The notes under the pieces are model-generated. The model saw nothing but the letters and a program-made list of their open reading frames with translations, ran no database searches and was not told the DNA's origin. From Mesorhizobium sp. SARCC-RB16n (GTDB lineage: Bacteria > Pseudomonadota > Alphaproteobacteria > Rhizobiales > Rhizobiaceae): a stretch of DNA of 64,000 nt. Position 1 is the stretch's first letter; every line of letters begins with the position of its first letter. Positions 29,801 to 39,565 of this stretch are shown in pieces. The translations under genes and the position numbers were made by a program. The DNA lies in assembly GCF_008520305.1 (NCBI RefSeq), contig NZ_ML703256.1, positions 120,815 through 184,814 on the forward strand. Direction: 5' to 3'.

Positions 29801-30141
29801 GCGTTGATCGCCGCCTGGACGTCACGCGCGGCACCGTCGATGTCGCGGTCGAGGCCGAACTGCAAGGTGATGCGCGCGCCGCCGACGCTGCTGGACGACG
29901 TCATTTCGTTGACATCGGCGATTTCGCCCAGATGCCGCTCGAGCGGGCTGGCGACCGTGTTGGCCACCACCTGGGGGCTGGCGCCCGGCAGCGAGGCCCG
30001 CACCGATATTACGGGGTAGTCGACCGCGGGCAGCGGCGCCACCGGCAGTTGCGGGAACGCCACAAGTCCTGCCGCCAGCAGGCCGAAGGTCAGCAGCGTC
30101 GTCGCAACTGGCCGCCGGATGAAGGGAACCGACAGGTTCAT
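26857..30141 (-). CDS. mdtC: RND efflux transporter, inner-membrane pump MdtC-like
   Basis: 1094-aa proton-driven pump of the HAE-1 RND family. The N-terminus ([20 protein letters not shown]) is the first membrane helix. TM4 carries the proton-relay Asp pair ([17 protein letters not shown]) and TM10 the Lys ([15 protein letters not shown]). Two large periplasmic loops are present. It starts within the ATGA overlap with the upstream pump gene, so the two probably form an MdtB/MdtC-type heteromultimer. It is longer than the usual ~1025-1040 aa. The excess is a Ser/Thr/Ala/Gly-rich segment at about residues 767-835 in the second periplasmic loop. Substrates are probably hydrophobic drugs, bile-salt-like or plant compounds; no regulator is adjacent. 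Confidence 0.9.
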   Translation of the reverse strand: MNLSVPFIRRPVATTLLTFGLLAAGLVAFPQLPVAPLPAVDYPVISVRASLPGASPQVVANTVASPLERHLGEIADVNEMTSSSSVGGARITLQFGLDRDIDGAARDVQAAINAARADLPSSLRSNPTYRKVNPADAPILILSLTSDTLSKGQLFDAASTVLAQKLSQVDGIGEVSVGGSSLPAVRVELNPQVLYNYGIGLEDVRAALASANAHSPKGAIDVGQQRYQIYANDQANQADAYRSLIVAYRNGAPVRLSDVGEVNDSVENIRNAGLANGKPGVLIILNRSPNANIIATVDRVKALLPTLRASISPAIDLSLAVDRSTTIRASLSEVAQTLMIAIGLVILVVFAFLRDVRSALVPIVAVPVSLVGTLGAMYLLGFSIDNLSLMAMTVATGFVVDDAIVVLENISRHTASGMGRLEAAIKGSQEVGFTVLSMSLSLIAVFIPILLMGGIVGRLFREFAVTLSAAILVSLAISLTTTPMMCSILLRSEGEREHGRLYRISERIFEAMLGFYRRSLSWALDHPLLIMAVLAATLCLNGYLYVTIPKGFFPQQDTGRLTGSIQADQATSFQSMSQKLSQYAAIVSKDPAVETAVGFTGGGQTNSGFMFVSLKPLAERKISADQVIGRLRRQLAVVPGATLFLQAVQDIRVGGRQSNAQYQYTLQGDSFEELAEWAPKLAAALQKEPKLTDVNSDQQNKGLEADIAIDRETATRLGITASQIDNTLYDAFGQRQVSTIYVQRNQYHVIMVVAPQYWQNPDALKKVYVSTSGGSVGGSQSSNAVAGTFVASGRSTTAQSVAADAARNQANNSITSTGRTAASTGSAVSTGTESMVPLSAIAHYGPGSTPLSVNHQGLFVATTLSFNLAPGVALSEGVAAINAAADRIGMPATIHGSFQGTARVFQDSLSDQPLLILAALIAVYVVLGILYESYAHPLTILSTLPSAGVGALLALTLFNIEFSIMALIGIILLIGIVKKNAIMMIDFALAAERNDNKSAHDAIYQACLLRFRPIMMTTMAALFGAVPLAIGIGEGSELRQPLGIAIVGGLILSQVLTLYTTPVIYIYVDRFGRWCQQLRSRAPQPWRPDLQPGE

Positions 30142-33100
30142 GGCGCGACATCCACGCCATACGCCCTTGGACGGTCGGGCTCAATGCCTTGCAGCCGAGC
30201 CGCAATGCGGTCGAACCAGAGATAGATCACCGGCGTGGTGAACAGTGTCAGCAACTGACTGAGCAGCAGGCCGCCGACGATGGAGACGCCCAGGGGATGG
30301 CGCAGTTCCGAGCCGACGCCGGTGCCAAGCATCAGCGGCAACGCGCCCAGCATAGCCGCCAGCGTCGTCATCAGGATCGGGCGGAAGCGCAGCAGGCAGG
30401 CCTGGTGGATGGCCTCACGCGGCGTCTTTCCTTCATTGCGCTGCGCATCGAGCGCGAAGTCGATCATCATGATGGCGTTCTTCTTGACCACGCCGATCAG
30501 GAGGATGATGCCGATGATCGAAATGATGGTCAGGTCCTGGCCCGCGATCATCAGCGCCAGCAGCGCGCCGATGCCGGCCGAAGGCAGCGTCGACAGGATG
30601 GTGATGGGGTGGATAAAGCTTTCATAGAGTACACCGAGCACGATATAGACCGTCACCACCGCAGCCAGGATCAGGAACAGCGTGTTGTCGAGCGAAGCCT
30701 GGAAGGCGCGCGCCGCACCCTGGAAGCTGGTGATGATGCTTAGCGGCATGCGGATGTCGGTCTGCGCCTGCTCGATAGCGGTGACCGCCTCGCCCAGCGA
30801 GGCGCCAGGCGCCAGGTTGAACGAGATCGTGGTGGCGGGGAACTGCCCCATATGGGTGATCTGCAGCGGCGTGGTGGCGACATGGGTGCTTGCCACCACC
30901 GACAGCGGCACCGGGGCGCCGCCCGTCGACGAGGGCAGGTAGACGGAAGCGAGCGCCTTGAGCGAATCCTGTTCGGACGGAGCAGCCTCGAGAATGACGC
31001 GGTATTGGCTCGACGTGGTGTAGATGGTCGAGACCATGCGCTGGCCGAAGGCATCGTAGAGCGCGTTGTCGACGGTCGCCGGGGTGATGCCGAAGCGGGC
31101 GGCCTGGTCGCGGTCGATGTCGACAAAAACGGCTAGGCCGCTGTTCGACAGGTCACTTGCGACATCGGCGAGCTGCGGCAGCGTGTTCAACCTGGCGAGA
31201 AGCTTCGGGGTCCATTCCCCCAATTCGTCGGCATTGGCGTCCTGGAGCACGAATTGATACTGGGTGCGGCTGACCTGGCCGTCGATGGTCAAGTCCTGAA
31301 TTGGCTGCATGTAGAGCGTGACGCCTGCCACCGAAGCGGCTTCCTGTTTCAGGCGCCCGATAACTTGTGTGATGTCGGCGGTGCGCTCCGCATGCGGCTT
31401 GAGGTTGATCAGGATGCGGCCGACATTGAGAGTGGTGTTGGTGCCGTCGACACCGATGAAGGATGAAAGGCTGTCGACGTCGGGGTCCTTCAGGATGATG
31501 GCGGCCAGCTGCTGCTGGCGTTCGGCCATGGCAGCATAGGAGATCGACTGCGGCGCCTCTGATATGGCCTGGATGACGCCGGTATCCTGCACCGGGAAGA
31601 AGCCCTTGGGGATGATCACGTAGAGCGCCGCCGTCAGCACCAGGGTCGCCGCCGCCACCACGAGCATCAGCGTCTGCCGGTCGAGCACCCAGGTCAGCGC
31701 CCGGCCGTAGCCCCTGATCACCCAGTCGAAGAAGTCATGGCTGGCGCGCTGCAGGACGTTCTCATGCACCGCCGACACAGGCTTGAGCAGCTTGGCGCAC
31801 GCCATCGGTACCAGCGTCAGCGACACCACGGCCGAGATCAGGATGGTGGTGGCGAGCGTGATGGAGAATTCGCGGAACAGCCTGCCGACGACATCGCCCA
31901 TGAACAAAAGCGGGATCAGCACCGCGATCAGCGAAACGGTCAGCGAGATGATGGTGAAGCCGATCTGCTGCGACCCTTTCAGCGCCGCCTGCAGCGGTGT
32001 CGCGCCTTCCTCGACATAGCGGGCGACGTTCTCGATGACGACGATGGCGTCATCGACGACGAAGCCGGTGGCGATGGTCAGCGCCATCAGCGAGAGATTG
32101 TCGAGGCTGAAGCCGAACAGGTACATGATGCCAAGCGTGCCGACCAGCGACAGGGGTACCGACAGGCTCGGGATCAGCGTGGCGCGCGCGCTGCGCAGGA
32201 AGACGAAGATGACCAGCACGACCAGGATGATCGACAGCGTCAGCTCGTATTCGACGTCGCGCACGGAAGCGCGGATGGTCGTGGTGCGGTCGGTCAGCAC
32301 CTTCACGTCGACGGCGTTCGGCAGCGAGGCCTGGAGCTGCGGCAGCAGCGCCTTGATGCGGTCGACCACGTCGATGACATTGGCGCCGGGCTGGCGCTGG
32401 ATGTTGAGGATGATCGCCGGCGTGCTGTTCATCCAGGCCGCCAGCCGGTTGTTCTCGGTGGCGTCGACCACATCAGCGACATCGCTCAGCCGCACCGCGG
32501 CGCCATCCTTGTAGGCGACGATCAGCGAGCGGTATTCGTCGGCACTCTTCAGCTGGTCGTTGGCGTTGATGGTGTAGGCGCGCGATGGCCCGTCGAAATT
32601 GCCCTTGGGCGTGTTGACGTTGGCGCTGCCGAGCGTGGTGCGCAGATCGTCGAGATTGAGGCCATAGGCGGCGAGCTTGCGCGGATCGGCCTGGACGCGC
32701 ACGGCGGGTCGCTGGCCGCCGCTGAGGCTGACAAGGCCAACGCCCGGCAGCTGCGATATCTTCTGTGCCAGCCTGGTGTCGGCTAGCTGCTGCACGTCGC
32801 GCAGCGGCATCGTGGCCGAGGTCAGGCCGAGCGTCAGCACCGGCGCGTCGGCCGGATTGACCTTGGCATAGATTGGCGGAGCCGGCAGGTCGGCCGGCAG
32901 CAGGTTGCCGGCGGCGTTGATGGCGGCCTGCACCTCCTGCTCGGCGACATCGAGCGAGATCGCCAGGCTGAACTGCAGCGTGATGACCGAGGACCCGGCC
33001 GAGCTCACGGAATTCATCTGGTTGAGGTTGGCGATCTGGCCGAGTTGGACTTCCAGCGGCGCGGTGACCGAGGACGTCATGACGTCGGGGCTGGCGCCGG

Positions 33101-33254
33101 GATAGAAGGTCTGCACCTGGATGGTCGGATAGTCGACCTCGGGCAAGGCCGAAACGGGCAGATACCGATAGGCCAGCAGACCGGACAGCATGATGGCGAC
33201 CATGAACAGCGATGTCGCCACCGGCCGCAGGATGAAAGCTCGCGACGGGCTCAT
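30138..33254 (-). CDS. mdtB: RND efflux transporter, inner-membrane pump MdtB-like
   Basis: 1038 aa, the normal length for an HAE-1 RND pump. The first helix is [20 protein letters not shown], the TM4 Asp pair is in [20 protein letters not shown], and the TM10 Lys is in [20 protein letters not shown]. Periplasmic porter domains begin [20 protein letters not shown]. Four-base ATGA overlaps join it to both the membrane-fusion gene upstream and mdtC downstream. Two adjacent non-identical pumps with one fusion protein are the hallmark of the MdtABC group. No outer-membrane channel gene is nearby, so a TolC-like protein from elsewhere is needed. Confidence 0.9.
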   Translation of the reverse strand: MSPSRAFILRPVATSLFMVAIMLSGLLAYRYLPVSALPEVDYPTIQVQTFYPGASPDVMTSSVTAPLEVQLGQIANLNQMNSVSSAGSSVITLQFSLAISLDVAEQEVQAAINAAGNLLPADLPAPPIYAKVNPADAPVLTLGLTSATMPLRDVQQLADTRLAQKISQLPGVGLVSLSGGQRPAVRVQADPRKLAAYGLNLDDLRTTLGSANVNTPKGNFDGPSRAYTINANDQLKSADEYRSLIVAYKDGAAVRLSDVADVVDATENNRLAAWMNSTPAIILNIQRQPGANVIDVVDRIKALLPQLQASLPNAVDVKVLTDRTTTIRASVRDVEYELTLSIILVVLVIFVFLRSARATLIPSLSVPLSLVGTLGIMYLFGFSLDNLSLMALTIATGFVVDDAIVVIENVARYVEEGATPLQAALKGSQQIGFTIISLTVSLIAVLIPLLFMGDVVGRLFREFSITLATTILISAVVSLTLVPMACAKLLKPVSAVHENVLQRASHDFFDWVIRGYGRALTWVLDRQTLMLVVAAATLVLTAALYVIIPKGFFPVQDTGVIQAISEAPQSISYAAMAERQQQLAAIILKDPDVDSLSSFIGVDGTNTTLNVGRILINLKPHAERTADITQVIGRLKQEAASVAGVTLYMQPIQDLTIDGQVSRTQYQFVLQDANADELGEWTPKLLARLNTLPQLADVASDLSNSGLAVFVDIDRDQAARFGITPATVDNALYDAFGQRMVSTIYTTSSQYRVILEAAPSEQDSLKALASVYLPSSTGGAPVPLSVVASTHVATTPLQITHMGQFPATTISFNLAPGASLGEAVTAIEQAQTDIRMPLSIITSFQGAARAFQASLDNTLFLILAAVVTVYIVLGVLYESFIHPITILSTLPSAGIGALLALMIAGQDLTIISIIGIILLIGVVKKNAIMMIDFALDAQRNEGKTPREAIHQACLLRFRPILMTTLAAMLGALPLMLGTGVGSELRHPLGVSIVGGLLLSQLLTLFTTPVIYLWFDRIAARLQGIEPDRPRAYGVDVAP

Positions 33255-34636
33255 TGCTGCTGCCCGGACTCCGCGTGACGATGCTTGCGGCCCTGGCCCT
33301 TATGCTTGCCCGTGTCATCCGGCTTCGGCGTATCGGACGTGGGCTGGTCGGGGGCCTGCGCCTGGGATTGAAGCGCTGTCCCGGTGGGCGGAGCTGTAGG
33401 TCCCTGCGGAGGCGTCTGCGCTGGAGCCTGTCCCGGCGGCTGTGCCGGGACCTGTGTCTGGCTATCCTGCTGAAGGTTGATATGGACGCCGTCGCGGAGC
33501 TTGTCGGCGCCGTCGACGACGACACGGTCACCCGGAGTCAGGCCGTCCAGAATCTCGACGCGCTCGCCGCTGGTGACGCCAAGCTTGACCTTGCGCACCG
33601 AGACGGTGCTGTCGGGGTTGACCAGATATACGAAGGTGCCGGGCAGTCCACGCTGGATCGCCGCGATCGGAGCGATAGCCACGTCCTTATGCTCGTCGAC
33701 CTGAAGCGTGACGTTGACGAACTGGTTCGGATAGAGGACGCGCGCTTCGTTGGCGAAGCCCGCCCTCAGCTTGATGGTGCCGGTGCTTGGATCGATCTGG
33801 CTGTCGAAGGTCTGAAGCTGACCGTCGGCGAGCTTCTTGGCTCCAGCGCGGTCGAAGGCGGTGACGGGCAGCGTGGCACCCTGCCGCAGGCGCTGCGCGA
33901 TCTCAGGCAGTTCGTCCTCGGGCACGGTGAACAGCACGCTGATCGGCTGAACGCGGGTGATGACGACCAGGCCGTTGGCATCGCCTGGCGTCACGTAATT
34001 GCCCTCGTCGACCTGACGCAGGCCCGCCCGCCCGTCCGTGGGCGCAAGGATGCGGCAGTTGTCGAGATTGACGGTGGCGGACTGGACCAAGGCCTTGTCG
34101 AGCTCGATCGTGCCCTCGTCTTGTCCGGCCAGGGCGGCCTGGGCATCGTAGGCTTGGTGCGTCACCGCCCCCTGGTCGACCAGCGTCTTGTCGCGGGCGA
34201 GGTCGAGCTGGGCATCCTTCAGCATCGCCTGGTCGCGCGCGAGCTGGCCTTGCGCCTGGGCCAAGGCGGCCTGGTAGGGGCGGGGATCGATCTGCGCCAG
34301 CAGGTCGCCCTTCTTGACGTCCTGGCCCTCGGTGAAATTCACCTGAAGGAGCTGGCCGCTGATTTGTGACTTCACCGTCACGGTGGCTAGCGAAGTGACG
34401 GTGCCAAGGGCGTTGAGGGTGACGTCTATCGTACCCTTTTCGATAGTGGCTGCGCCAATCGACGCCGGCTGTGCGCCGCGCCTGCTGCCAGATTCCCTGG
34501 CAGTGACCTGCGGGCGCTGGTAGAGATAAGCGCCCGTTGCGGCGACAATGGCGATGAAGATTAGCCACGGAATCCAGCCGCGCGAGCGGCGTCGCGCGGC
34601 GGTCGTCTGCAGGGGCATTTCCAACTGCTGGTCCAT
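33251..34636 (-). CDS. mdtA: RND efflux membrane-fusion protein MdtA-like
   Basis: Periplasmic adaptor anchored by an N-terminal helix ([18 protein letters not shown]) and linking the pumps to an outer-membrane channel. The order is a lipoyl half-motif ([20 protein letters not shown]), an alpha-hairpin, the second half-motif ([20 protein letters not shown]), a beta-barrel, and a long Pro/Gln/His-rich tail of about 65 residues ending [13 protein letters not shown]. The ATG at 34636 gives 461 aa; an ATG at 34657 and a TTG at 34660 are alternatives with no better ribosome site. First gene of the mdtABC operon. Confidence 0.9.
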   Translation of the reverse strand: MDQQLEMPLQTTAARRRSRGWIPWLIFIAIVAATGAYLYQRPQVTARESGSRRGAQPASIGAATIEKGTIDVTLNALGTVTSLATVTVKSQISGQLLQVNFTEGQDVKKGDLLAQIDPRPYQAALAQAQGQLARDQAMLKDAQLDLARDKTLVDQGAVTHQAYDAQAALAGQDEGTIELDKALVQSATVNLDNCRILAPTDGRAGLRQVDEGNYVTPGDANGLVVITRVQPISVLFTVPEDELPEIAQRLRQGATLPVTAFDRAGAKKLADGQLQTFDSQIDPSTGTIKLRAGFANEARVLYPNQFVNVTLQVDEHKDVAIAPIAAIQRGLPGTFVYLVNPDSTVSVRKVKLGVTSGERVEILDGLTPGDRVVVDGADKLRDGVHINLQQDSQTQVPAQPPGQAPAQTPPQGPTAPPTGTALQSQAQAPDQPTSDTPKPDDTGKHKGQGRKHRHAESGQQQ

Positions 34637-34764
34637 GGCGGCATCTTCCAACCCCATCAACCAATATGGCCGAACCTTCGCGAAGTCGAATTAACAGTTG
34701 GACAGGTTCGGCGCGCCTCGCGGGCCGCTCCAATGCCTGTGATTGCGGCGATTGCAGCCGCGGC

Positions 34765-34944
34765 CCCGCAGGGCATGAGCAGGCCACCGTCGACGGCAAG
34801 CTCGATGCCGGTAATGTAGCTCGCGGCATCGGAGAGCAGGAAGAGTGTCGCGTTGGCCATGTCCTGCGGCGTGCCGATGCGGCCGAGCGGTGGGTGGCTT
34901 GCCACGGCCGAGCGCTTTTCCTCGGTGTCCCAGCGCGCCTGCAT
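34765..34944 (-). pseudogene. C-terminal remnant of a short-chain dehydrogenase
   Basis: About 60 codons read as the end of a classical [23 protein letters not shown] then [17 protein letters not shown] functional SDR has ~250 residues with a TGxxxGxG nucleotide site and YxxxK; none of that is present. The next gene upstream begins 45 bp away, so there is no room for the rest. A deletion product is the simplest reading. No frameshift is visible within the remnant. Confidence 0.7.
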
Positions 34945-34988
34945 CCCTCCGCCGCCAAGGATCCGTCCGAGAACGGAGCTGGGCCCGG

Positions 34989-35294
34989 TCAGCCGCAGAC
35001 GCGAATGTCTTCGACCACCCTGTGATGGTGGCGCCAATGCACGACTGTCTCGATGTGGCAGCGATGATGGCGGTGGCGCCAGCGGTAGCCGCCATTGTCG
35101 TAGCCACCATACTGAACGCTCTGGTCGCCATCATACTGGTTGTCGTAGCGGCGCTCATGATGACGGCGCACGACGATTCCGGAATCGTCCGAGGAATCGT
35201 CGGACTGGATTGTCACACTTGCAGCCTGCGTGGGCGCAATCGCTGCCCCTGTTGCGGCAAACGCCAGCATCGAGGCCAAAATCAATTTCTTCAT
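34989..35294 (-). CDS. Small secreted His-rich protein of unknown function
   Basis: 101 aa with a perfect AGGAGG ribosome site. Residues 1-24 are a signal peptide ([20 protein letters not shown] then AA). The mature part has an Asp/Ser run (SDDSSDDSG), a Tyr/Gly/Asp/Gln segment, and a C-terminal block very rich in His and Arg with two Cys ([20 protein letters not shown]). His clusters of this kind can bind Cu, Ni or Zn, but no family is recognised. Short periplasmic proteins with this layout are common in Mesorhizobium. Confidence 0.75.
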   Translation of the reverse strand: MKKLILASMLAFAATGAAIAPTQAASVTIQSDDSSDDSGIVVRRHHERRYDNQYDGDQSVQYGGYDNGGYRWRHRHHRCHIETVVHWRHHHRVVEDIRVCG

Positions 35295-35404
35295 TCCATC
35301 CTCCTATATGTTCAACACACATAAACTCGCGGAAGAACCGGGTGTTCCGCTCGTATCCACACGCTTTGCGACACCGGCGACATCAAGGTGTTATCGGTCA
35401 CATA

Positions 35405-36205
35405 CTACAGGCGAACGAAGGCTGTCAGCGGCAGATGGTCGGAGGCCACGCGCGACAGCGGCGTGTCATGCGCTTCGACGGTCGCGATCATGCCGTGCCG
35501 GTTGGCCATGATCCGGTCGAGCGCCAGCAGCGGCAGGTTGGACGGGAAGGTGGGGACTGCCGGCGGCTGCGGGCCGAAAGTCGCGTGCAGCGTGTTCAGC
35601 GCGGAGCGGTTTCCGAGCCGCCATTCGTTCAGATCGCCGAGCAGGAGCGTCGGCTTCTCGTCGGCGCTGTTCATGATATCCAGCACGACCTGGGCCTGCT
35701 GCGAGCGGGAGCGGCGCAGCAATCCCAGATGGGCCGCTATGATGCGCAAGGACTGATTTCCGTCGAGATCGATCTCGGCCACCACAGCGCCGCGCGGTTC
35801 GAGACCCGGAAGCCTGATCTGATGCACGTCGCGAACGACGCCCCTTTTGAAAAGCAAGACATTGCCGTGCCAGCCATGGCCTTTGCCCGTTGCTGAAATC
35901 GGCACCGGCACGAGGCCGGTTTCCACTTCGAGACGGTGCAGGTCGAGAAGCCCGTCACGGTCGCCGAAACGATTGTCGGCCTCCTGCAGGGCGATGACGT
36001 CGGGGGCGATCTCGCGGATGACGCGGCTGGTGCGGTCGGGATCGAATTTGCGGTCGACGCCGATGCATTTGTGGACGTTGTAGGAGGCGACCAGCGTCCC
36101 GGTGACGCCGTCCTTCTTCGGCGACAAGGCGTTGGCCTTGCGCATCCGCCTGTCGCGAATGGACAGGAGCATGCTGGCCGGCAGGCTGCGCCCGTTCATT
36201 CGCAT
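35405..36205 (-). CDS. Endonuclease/exonuclease/phosphatase (EEP) family protein
   Basis: Metal-dependent phosphodiesterase fold, ~266 aa. Motifs in order are VASYNVHKCIGVDR (Asn), VIALQEAD (Glu), IIAAHLGL, LLLGDLNEW (Asp and Asn) and the C-terminal ASDHLPLTAFVRL (Asp-His). It resembles E. coli YbhP, encoded with cardiolipin synthase ClsB; here too a cardiolipin synthase lies immediately upstream on the same strand with a ~120-bp gap. The substrate may be a lipid or nucleic-acid phosphodiester. The start is uncertain: ATG at 36205 or 36199, or GTG at 36241, with an AAGGA-like site before the ATGs. Confidence 0.85.
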   Translation of the reverse strand: MRMNGRSLPASMLLSIRDRRMRKANALSPKKDGVTGTLVASYNVHKCIGVDRKFDPDRTSRVIREIAPDVIALQEADNRFGDRDGLLDLHRLEVETGLVPVPISATGKGHGWHGNVLLFKRGVVRDVHQIRLPGLEPRGAVVAEIDLDGNQSLRIIAAHLGLLRRSRSQQAQVVLDIMNSADEKPTLLLGDLNEWRLGNRSALNTLHATFGPQPPAVPTFPSNLPLLALDRIMANRHGMIATVEAHDTPLSRVASDHLPLTAFVRL

Positions 36206-36326
36206 AGCGCGCCCGTCATCCTTGATGTTCTCACCATGCACCTAGAAATAGAGTCTTTCGGCCGATGTTCCATGGTTGGCGACACGCTATCTGGCAAACA
36301 CGTCGTTTTGTTAAAGGCAGAGTTTC

Positions 36327-37790
36327 TCAGAGATAGGGCGATCCTAGCCAGAGGATGCGGTCGAACAGGCGGATGATGAACGGCCGGTCCCGCAAGGAGA
36401 CCAGCGTAACAGGAACGGCCGTTTCGATCGCCGATCCGATCCGGGTCTCGATCTCGGTGGCAAAGCCGGCGTCGAGGACCTCCAGATCGATCTCGAAGTT
36501 GAGCCGCAACGAGCGGGCGTCGAGGTTGGATGACCCGACATAGGCCCACACGCCGTCGATCGAAAGGAGCTTGGAATGGTCGAAGGGTCCTTCCGTGCGC
36601 CATATGCGGCAATAATTCTTCAGGATCTGGTCGAATTGGGCCGTCATGGCGCGGTCGACAAGGAAGAGGTTGTTCACCGCCGGCACCACGACATCGATCT
36701 CGACACCGCGCCTGGCCGCGGTAATCAAGGCACTGATCAGTTCCCGGTCCGGCAGGAAATAGGGCGACATCAGCCGGATCGACTTGCGCGCGACCGAGAA
36801 GGCACCGATCAGCAGTTTGTGGTTGGTTTCGTTGCTGGCGTCCGGACCGGATGCGACCGCACGCACCAGCATTTGCTGGCCGGCGGGCGGTGAAACCGGT
36901 GTGATCCGCCAGGCATCGCCCTTCAGCGGCTCTTTGGTGGCGAAGCGCCAGTCTTCCGCGGCGACCGAGAAGAGATCGGCGACAACAGGCCCGGTGACCC
37001 GAAAATGCGTATCCTTGGCGCTGTTCGACCCGGCGAACTCCGCGGAAAAACCCTTGCGGATGTTCATGCCGCCGGTAAAGGCGACCGTGCCGTCGACAAC
37101 CAGGATCTTGCGGTGGGTCCGCAGGTTGGCGTAGGGCAAGCGCAGGCCCATGACGATGTTGCCGTTGAAGACATCCGCCGTGATGTTGGCCCTGCGCAGG
37201 TGTCCCAGGATGCTGGGGACGGAGTAGCGGGCGCCCACGGCATCGATCAACACACGGACGGTGACGCCGCGCCGGACAGCGCCGGCCAGCGCTTCGACGA
37301 AAAGCAGGCCGACGGCGTCATTGTCGAAAATATAGGTCTCGAGCAGGACGCTGCGCTCGGCCCCGTCGATCGCCGCGCACATGGCGGGGTAGGCCTCGTC
37401 GCCGCTCTCCAGCACGTCGATTGCATTTCCCGGGTTGAGCGCGCGCCGTGCCACCCTGTCGCCCAGCGTCCGGAGGCCGGTGAACCGCTGGCCATAGCGC
37501 TCGATGATCAACGCCTCTTCGGCGGCGACGTCGCGCTCGTGCTTGGCCGACACCAGGCCTTCGGCAAGCGGGCGCTGTGCGCTGATCGTGGCGCGGCGGA
37601 TGCGGTTGATGCCGGCCACGGCGTAGATCAGCACGCCGAGGATCGGCGACAGCACCATGATGCCGACCCAGCCGGTGGCGGCGCGGACGTCCTCCTTGGT
37701 CATGACGGCATGGGCAATGCCGATGGTCGCCATCACCACCGAGATGATCGCCAGTATTTGGGGCCAGGGAATCACCAGGGTCTCGAACAT
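36327..37790 (-). CDS. cls: Cardiolipin synthase (phospholipase D superfamily)
   Basis: Inner-membrane enzyme condensing two phosphatidylglycerols to cardiolipin and glycerol. It has 487 aa from ATG 37790, the usual Cls length; the frame continues 46 codons upstream without features. Two N-terminal membrane helices (ILAIISVVMATIGIAHAV; VGIMVLSPILGVLIYAVAGI) precede two HxKxxxxD motifs: His226-Arg-Lys...Asp233 (HRKILVVDGTVAFTGG) and His405 (HSKLLSIDGVWAYVGSSN). Both are complete. It pairs with the downstream EEP gene as in the E. coli ybhP-clsB arrangement. Confidence 0.92.
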   Translation of the reverse strand: MFETLVIPWPQILAIISVVMATIGIAHAVMTKEDVRAATGWVGIMVLSPILGVLIYAVAGINRIRRATISAQRPLAEGLVSAKHERDVAAEEALIIERYGQRFTGLRTLGDRVARRALNPGNAIDVLESGDEAYPAMCAAIDGAERSVLLETYIFDNDAVGLLFVEALAGAVRRGVTVRVLIDAVGARYSVPSILGHLRRANITADVFNGNIVMGLRLPYANLRTHRKILVVDGTVAFTGGMNIRKGFSAEFAGSNSAKDTHFRVTGPVVADLFSVAAEDWRFATKEPLKGDAWRITPVSPPAGQQMLVRAVASGPDASNETNHKLLIGAFSVARKSIRLMSPYFLPDRELISALITAARRGVEIDVVVPAVNNLFLVDRAMTAQFDQILKNYCRIWRTEGPFDHSKLLSIDGVWAYVGSSNLDARSLRLNFEIDLEVLDAGFATEIETRIGSAIETAVPVTLVSLRDRPFIIRLFDRILWLGSPYL

Positions 37791-38116
37791 TGCCGGGACT
37801 ATCCAGTGAGCGCCCGCAGAAGGCAATGCAGTCGGCGATGTCCACATCCGCCCATTGGGCGCGTGGCACTGCCGGGTCTTCTCGGTGGGTGCGAAAACGG
37901 TCGGCGCGCGGTTATTTGAGCAAGTCAACCAGGACGCTGAAAGCGGCGTCCACCCCCTTATCCCCGGGGAGCATAAAGCCCGTGTGGTCCGGCGTGGCCC
38001 CGTGCTGTTTTGGTCCTCTAGGGCTTCCTGTACTTTGATACTGCATCCATTGTATATCAGAGGGAATGCAATTGCCGATGTAACACTTCGGCTGAAGGCG
38101 AGGGGGGCGCCGATTG

Positions 38117-38302
38117 ATGACGTTCAACTTCGAAGGGCCGGGCGACGGCGATATGTCGGCCGAATGCCAGGACCAGTTGCTGCCTCTCATCAATGAGATC
38201 GTCCAGGCGGCGGCGGCTGCCGGCTGGAACAGGGACGACGTTCTTCTGGCCTTCGTGGAACTCGCCTGGGACCTGTACGAGAACCGGCGCGGTGATCTCT
38301 AG
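38117..38302 (+). CDS. Small acidic protein of unknown function
   Basis: 61 aa from the ATG at 38117 (a TTG lies one codon before). A G-rich ribosome-like site (GAGGGGGG) lies about 10 bp upstream. The sequence is acidic and helical, with LLPLINEIVQAAAAAGWNRD and FVELAWDLYENRRGDL. There are no membrane segments and one Cys. Not recognised. Support is the ribosome site, codon composition like its neighbours and absence of any better gene here. Confidence 0.5.
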   Translation: MTFNFEGPGDGDMSAECQDQLLPLINEIVQAAAAAGWNRDDVLLAFVELAWDLYENRRGDL

Positions 38303-38948
38303 CGGCGAGATGCTGGCTCCGTACGTGGCTTTCAGCCTCCATCAGTGGTGACGAGAAGACAGAATCGCGTGACCGCGTGTCATGACCGATTGGCGAAACT
38401 CTGGGATGGCGAAGGCCTCGCGCCGAGCGAAAATGAAACGCTTGCCGACGCTTCTTTCTTTCTTTCTCGAATAAAGATTTTTCTTTGCGCGTGGGAGTTC
38501 TTCCCAAGCCAAGACGCGTGCGTTACGCTGTCTTCGGGTCGGGGAAAGGGGATTTGAGGCGGCGTCGAGACGGCTGAGGCAGCGCGAATGAAACATGCGG
38601 GCGAGGCTCGGGAAAGCGGCGTTTCCCGAGGCATCGATTGGGAGCGGACGGCCCGATACGTCCTGGACATAATTCCTGAAAGTGCCGGTTCGCGAAGGGC
38701 CACCGCGCAAGGAAGCGTGATCTATTCCGTTGGCGGACCAGGTTCGCGGACATTGCTGGCCAGGGAACATCCGTAGGGGGGTGCTCGTGCCATGCAGCCT
38801 GCGTATTGTTCGCCGTCCGAACGGATCGACCGCATGAACGGGCCTGACGATGCAGGGCCGCGCGATCAATCACGAATTGTTTTTCGGGGGAACGGTGAAG
38901 GAGGCCTCGGGTTTGGACTTCATCCGCGACGTATCAGGAGGTGGAAAA
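38303..38948. other. Gene-poor stretch upstream of the AraC gene
   Basis: About 650 bp without a supportable gene. A pyrimidine-rich, lower-GC patch (TTCTTTCTTTCTCG and following T-runs, ~38450-38480) stands out from the surrounding GC-rich sequence. Several open frames cross it on both strands, but none has a ribosome site or recognisable features. It probably holds the regulatory region of the AraC gene. Confidence 0.5.
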
Positions 38949-39368
38949 ATGCCGGGCGATGATGGTTTACCCGGGTCGGTTTCCGGACACAATTCCGCCC
39001 GGCAACCGGCGCTCAACGCAAAAGGCGGGCTTTCTCCCCACGGTGCACGCAAGGTGCAAGACTTCCTGCACGAGAACCTCACGCGCAAGCTGACGCTTGC
39101 CGAGATGGCCGCGGTGTGCGCGCTTTCGCCCTCTCACTTCGTGCGGGCGTTCGCCAGGACGTTCGGCGTGCCGCCGCATCAATATGTTCTCGACCTGCGG
39201 CTGGACCTCGCCGAAAGGCTGCTTGCCGACAACCGCATTACGATCGCCGACATCGCTCATTCCTGCGGATTTTCAAGCCAAAGCCATTTTACCACGATGA
39301 TGAAGAAATACCGGCAGGTGACGCCATTGCAGGCGCGCGTTGGCAAGCTTAACGCCAAGGTTAGATGA
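38949..39368 (+). CDS. Stand-alone AraC-family HTH regulator (SoxS-like size)
   Basis: 139 aa from the ATG at 38949, which has AGGAGGTGG just upstream; the frame is open to 38850 but lacks a comparable site. Residues ~28-130 are the AraC DNA-binding domain with two HTH motifs: LTLAEMAAVCALSPSHFVRA and ITIADIAHSCGFSSQSHFTT, joined by FGVPPHQYVLDLRLDLAERL. There is no effector-binding domain, so activity is probably set by its own expression level, as for SoxS or MarA. It lies 197 bp upstream of the adhesin gene on the same strand and is a candidate regulator of it. Confidence 0.88.
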   Translation: MPGDDGLPGSVSGHNSARQPALNAKGGLSPHGARKVQDFLHENLTRKLTLAEMAAVCALSPSHFVRAFARTFGVPPHQYVLDLRLDLAERLLADNRITIADIAHSCGFSSQSHFTTMMKKYRQVTPLQARVGKLNAKVR

Positions 39369-39565
39369 GGCGCTGCTCGCGACATTGTTTGATTACTTGG
39401 TTTTAAAGCACTGGCTAAGGTAACGAGCCATTAACCTCTGCCCGGTTGCTCGGCTCTTTTCTGACAAGACAGCAATATCGTGAAATACCGCAAGCGGGAA
39501 TCATGTCTTCCTGTCGTGGATTGGAATTGTCAGACGATTCCATGCCGGCCAGCGGAGAGGGCACC

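Noticed and set aside
31737-32786. 349-codon open frame on the plus strand
   Set aside because: Opposite the mdtB gene with the same shadow composition; no start signal.
38342-38869. 175-codon open frame on the minus strand in the gene-poor stretch
   Set aside because: No ribosome site, Arg/Ser/Pro-rich, and overlaps other equally long frames; no evidence that any is translated.
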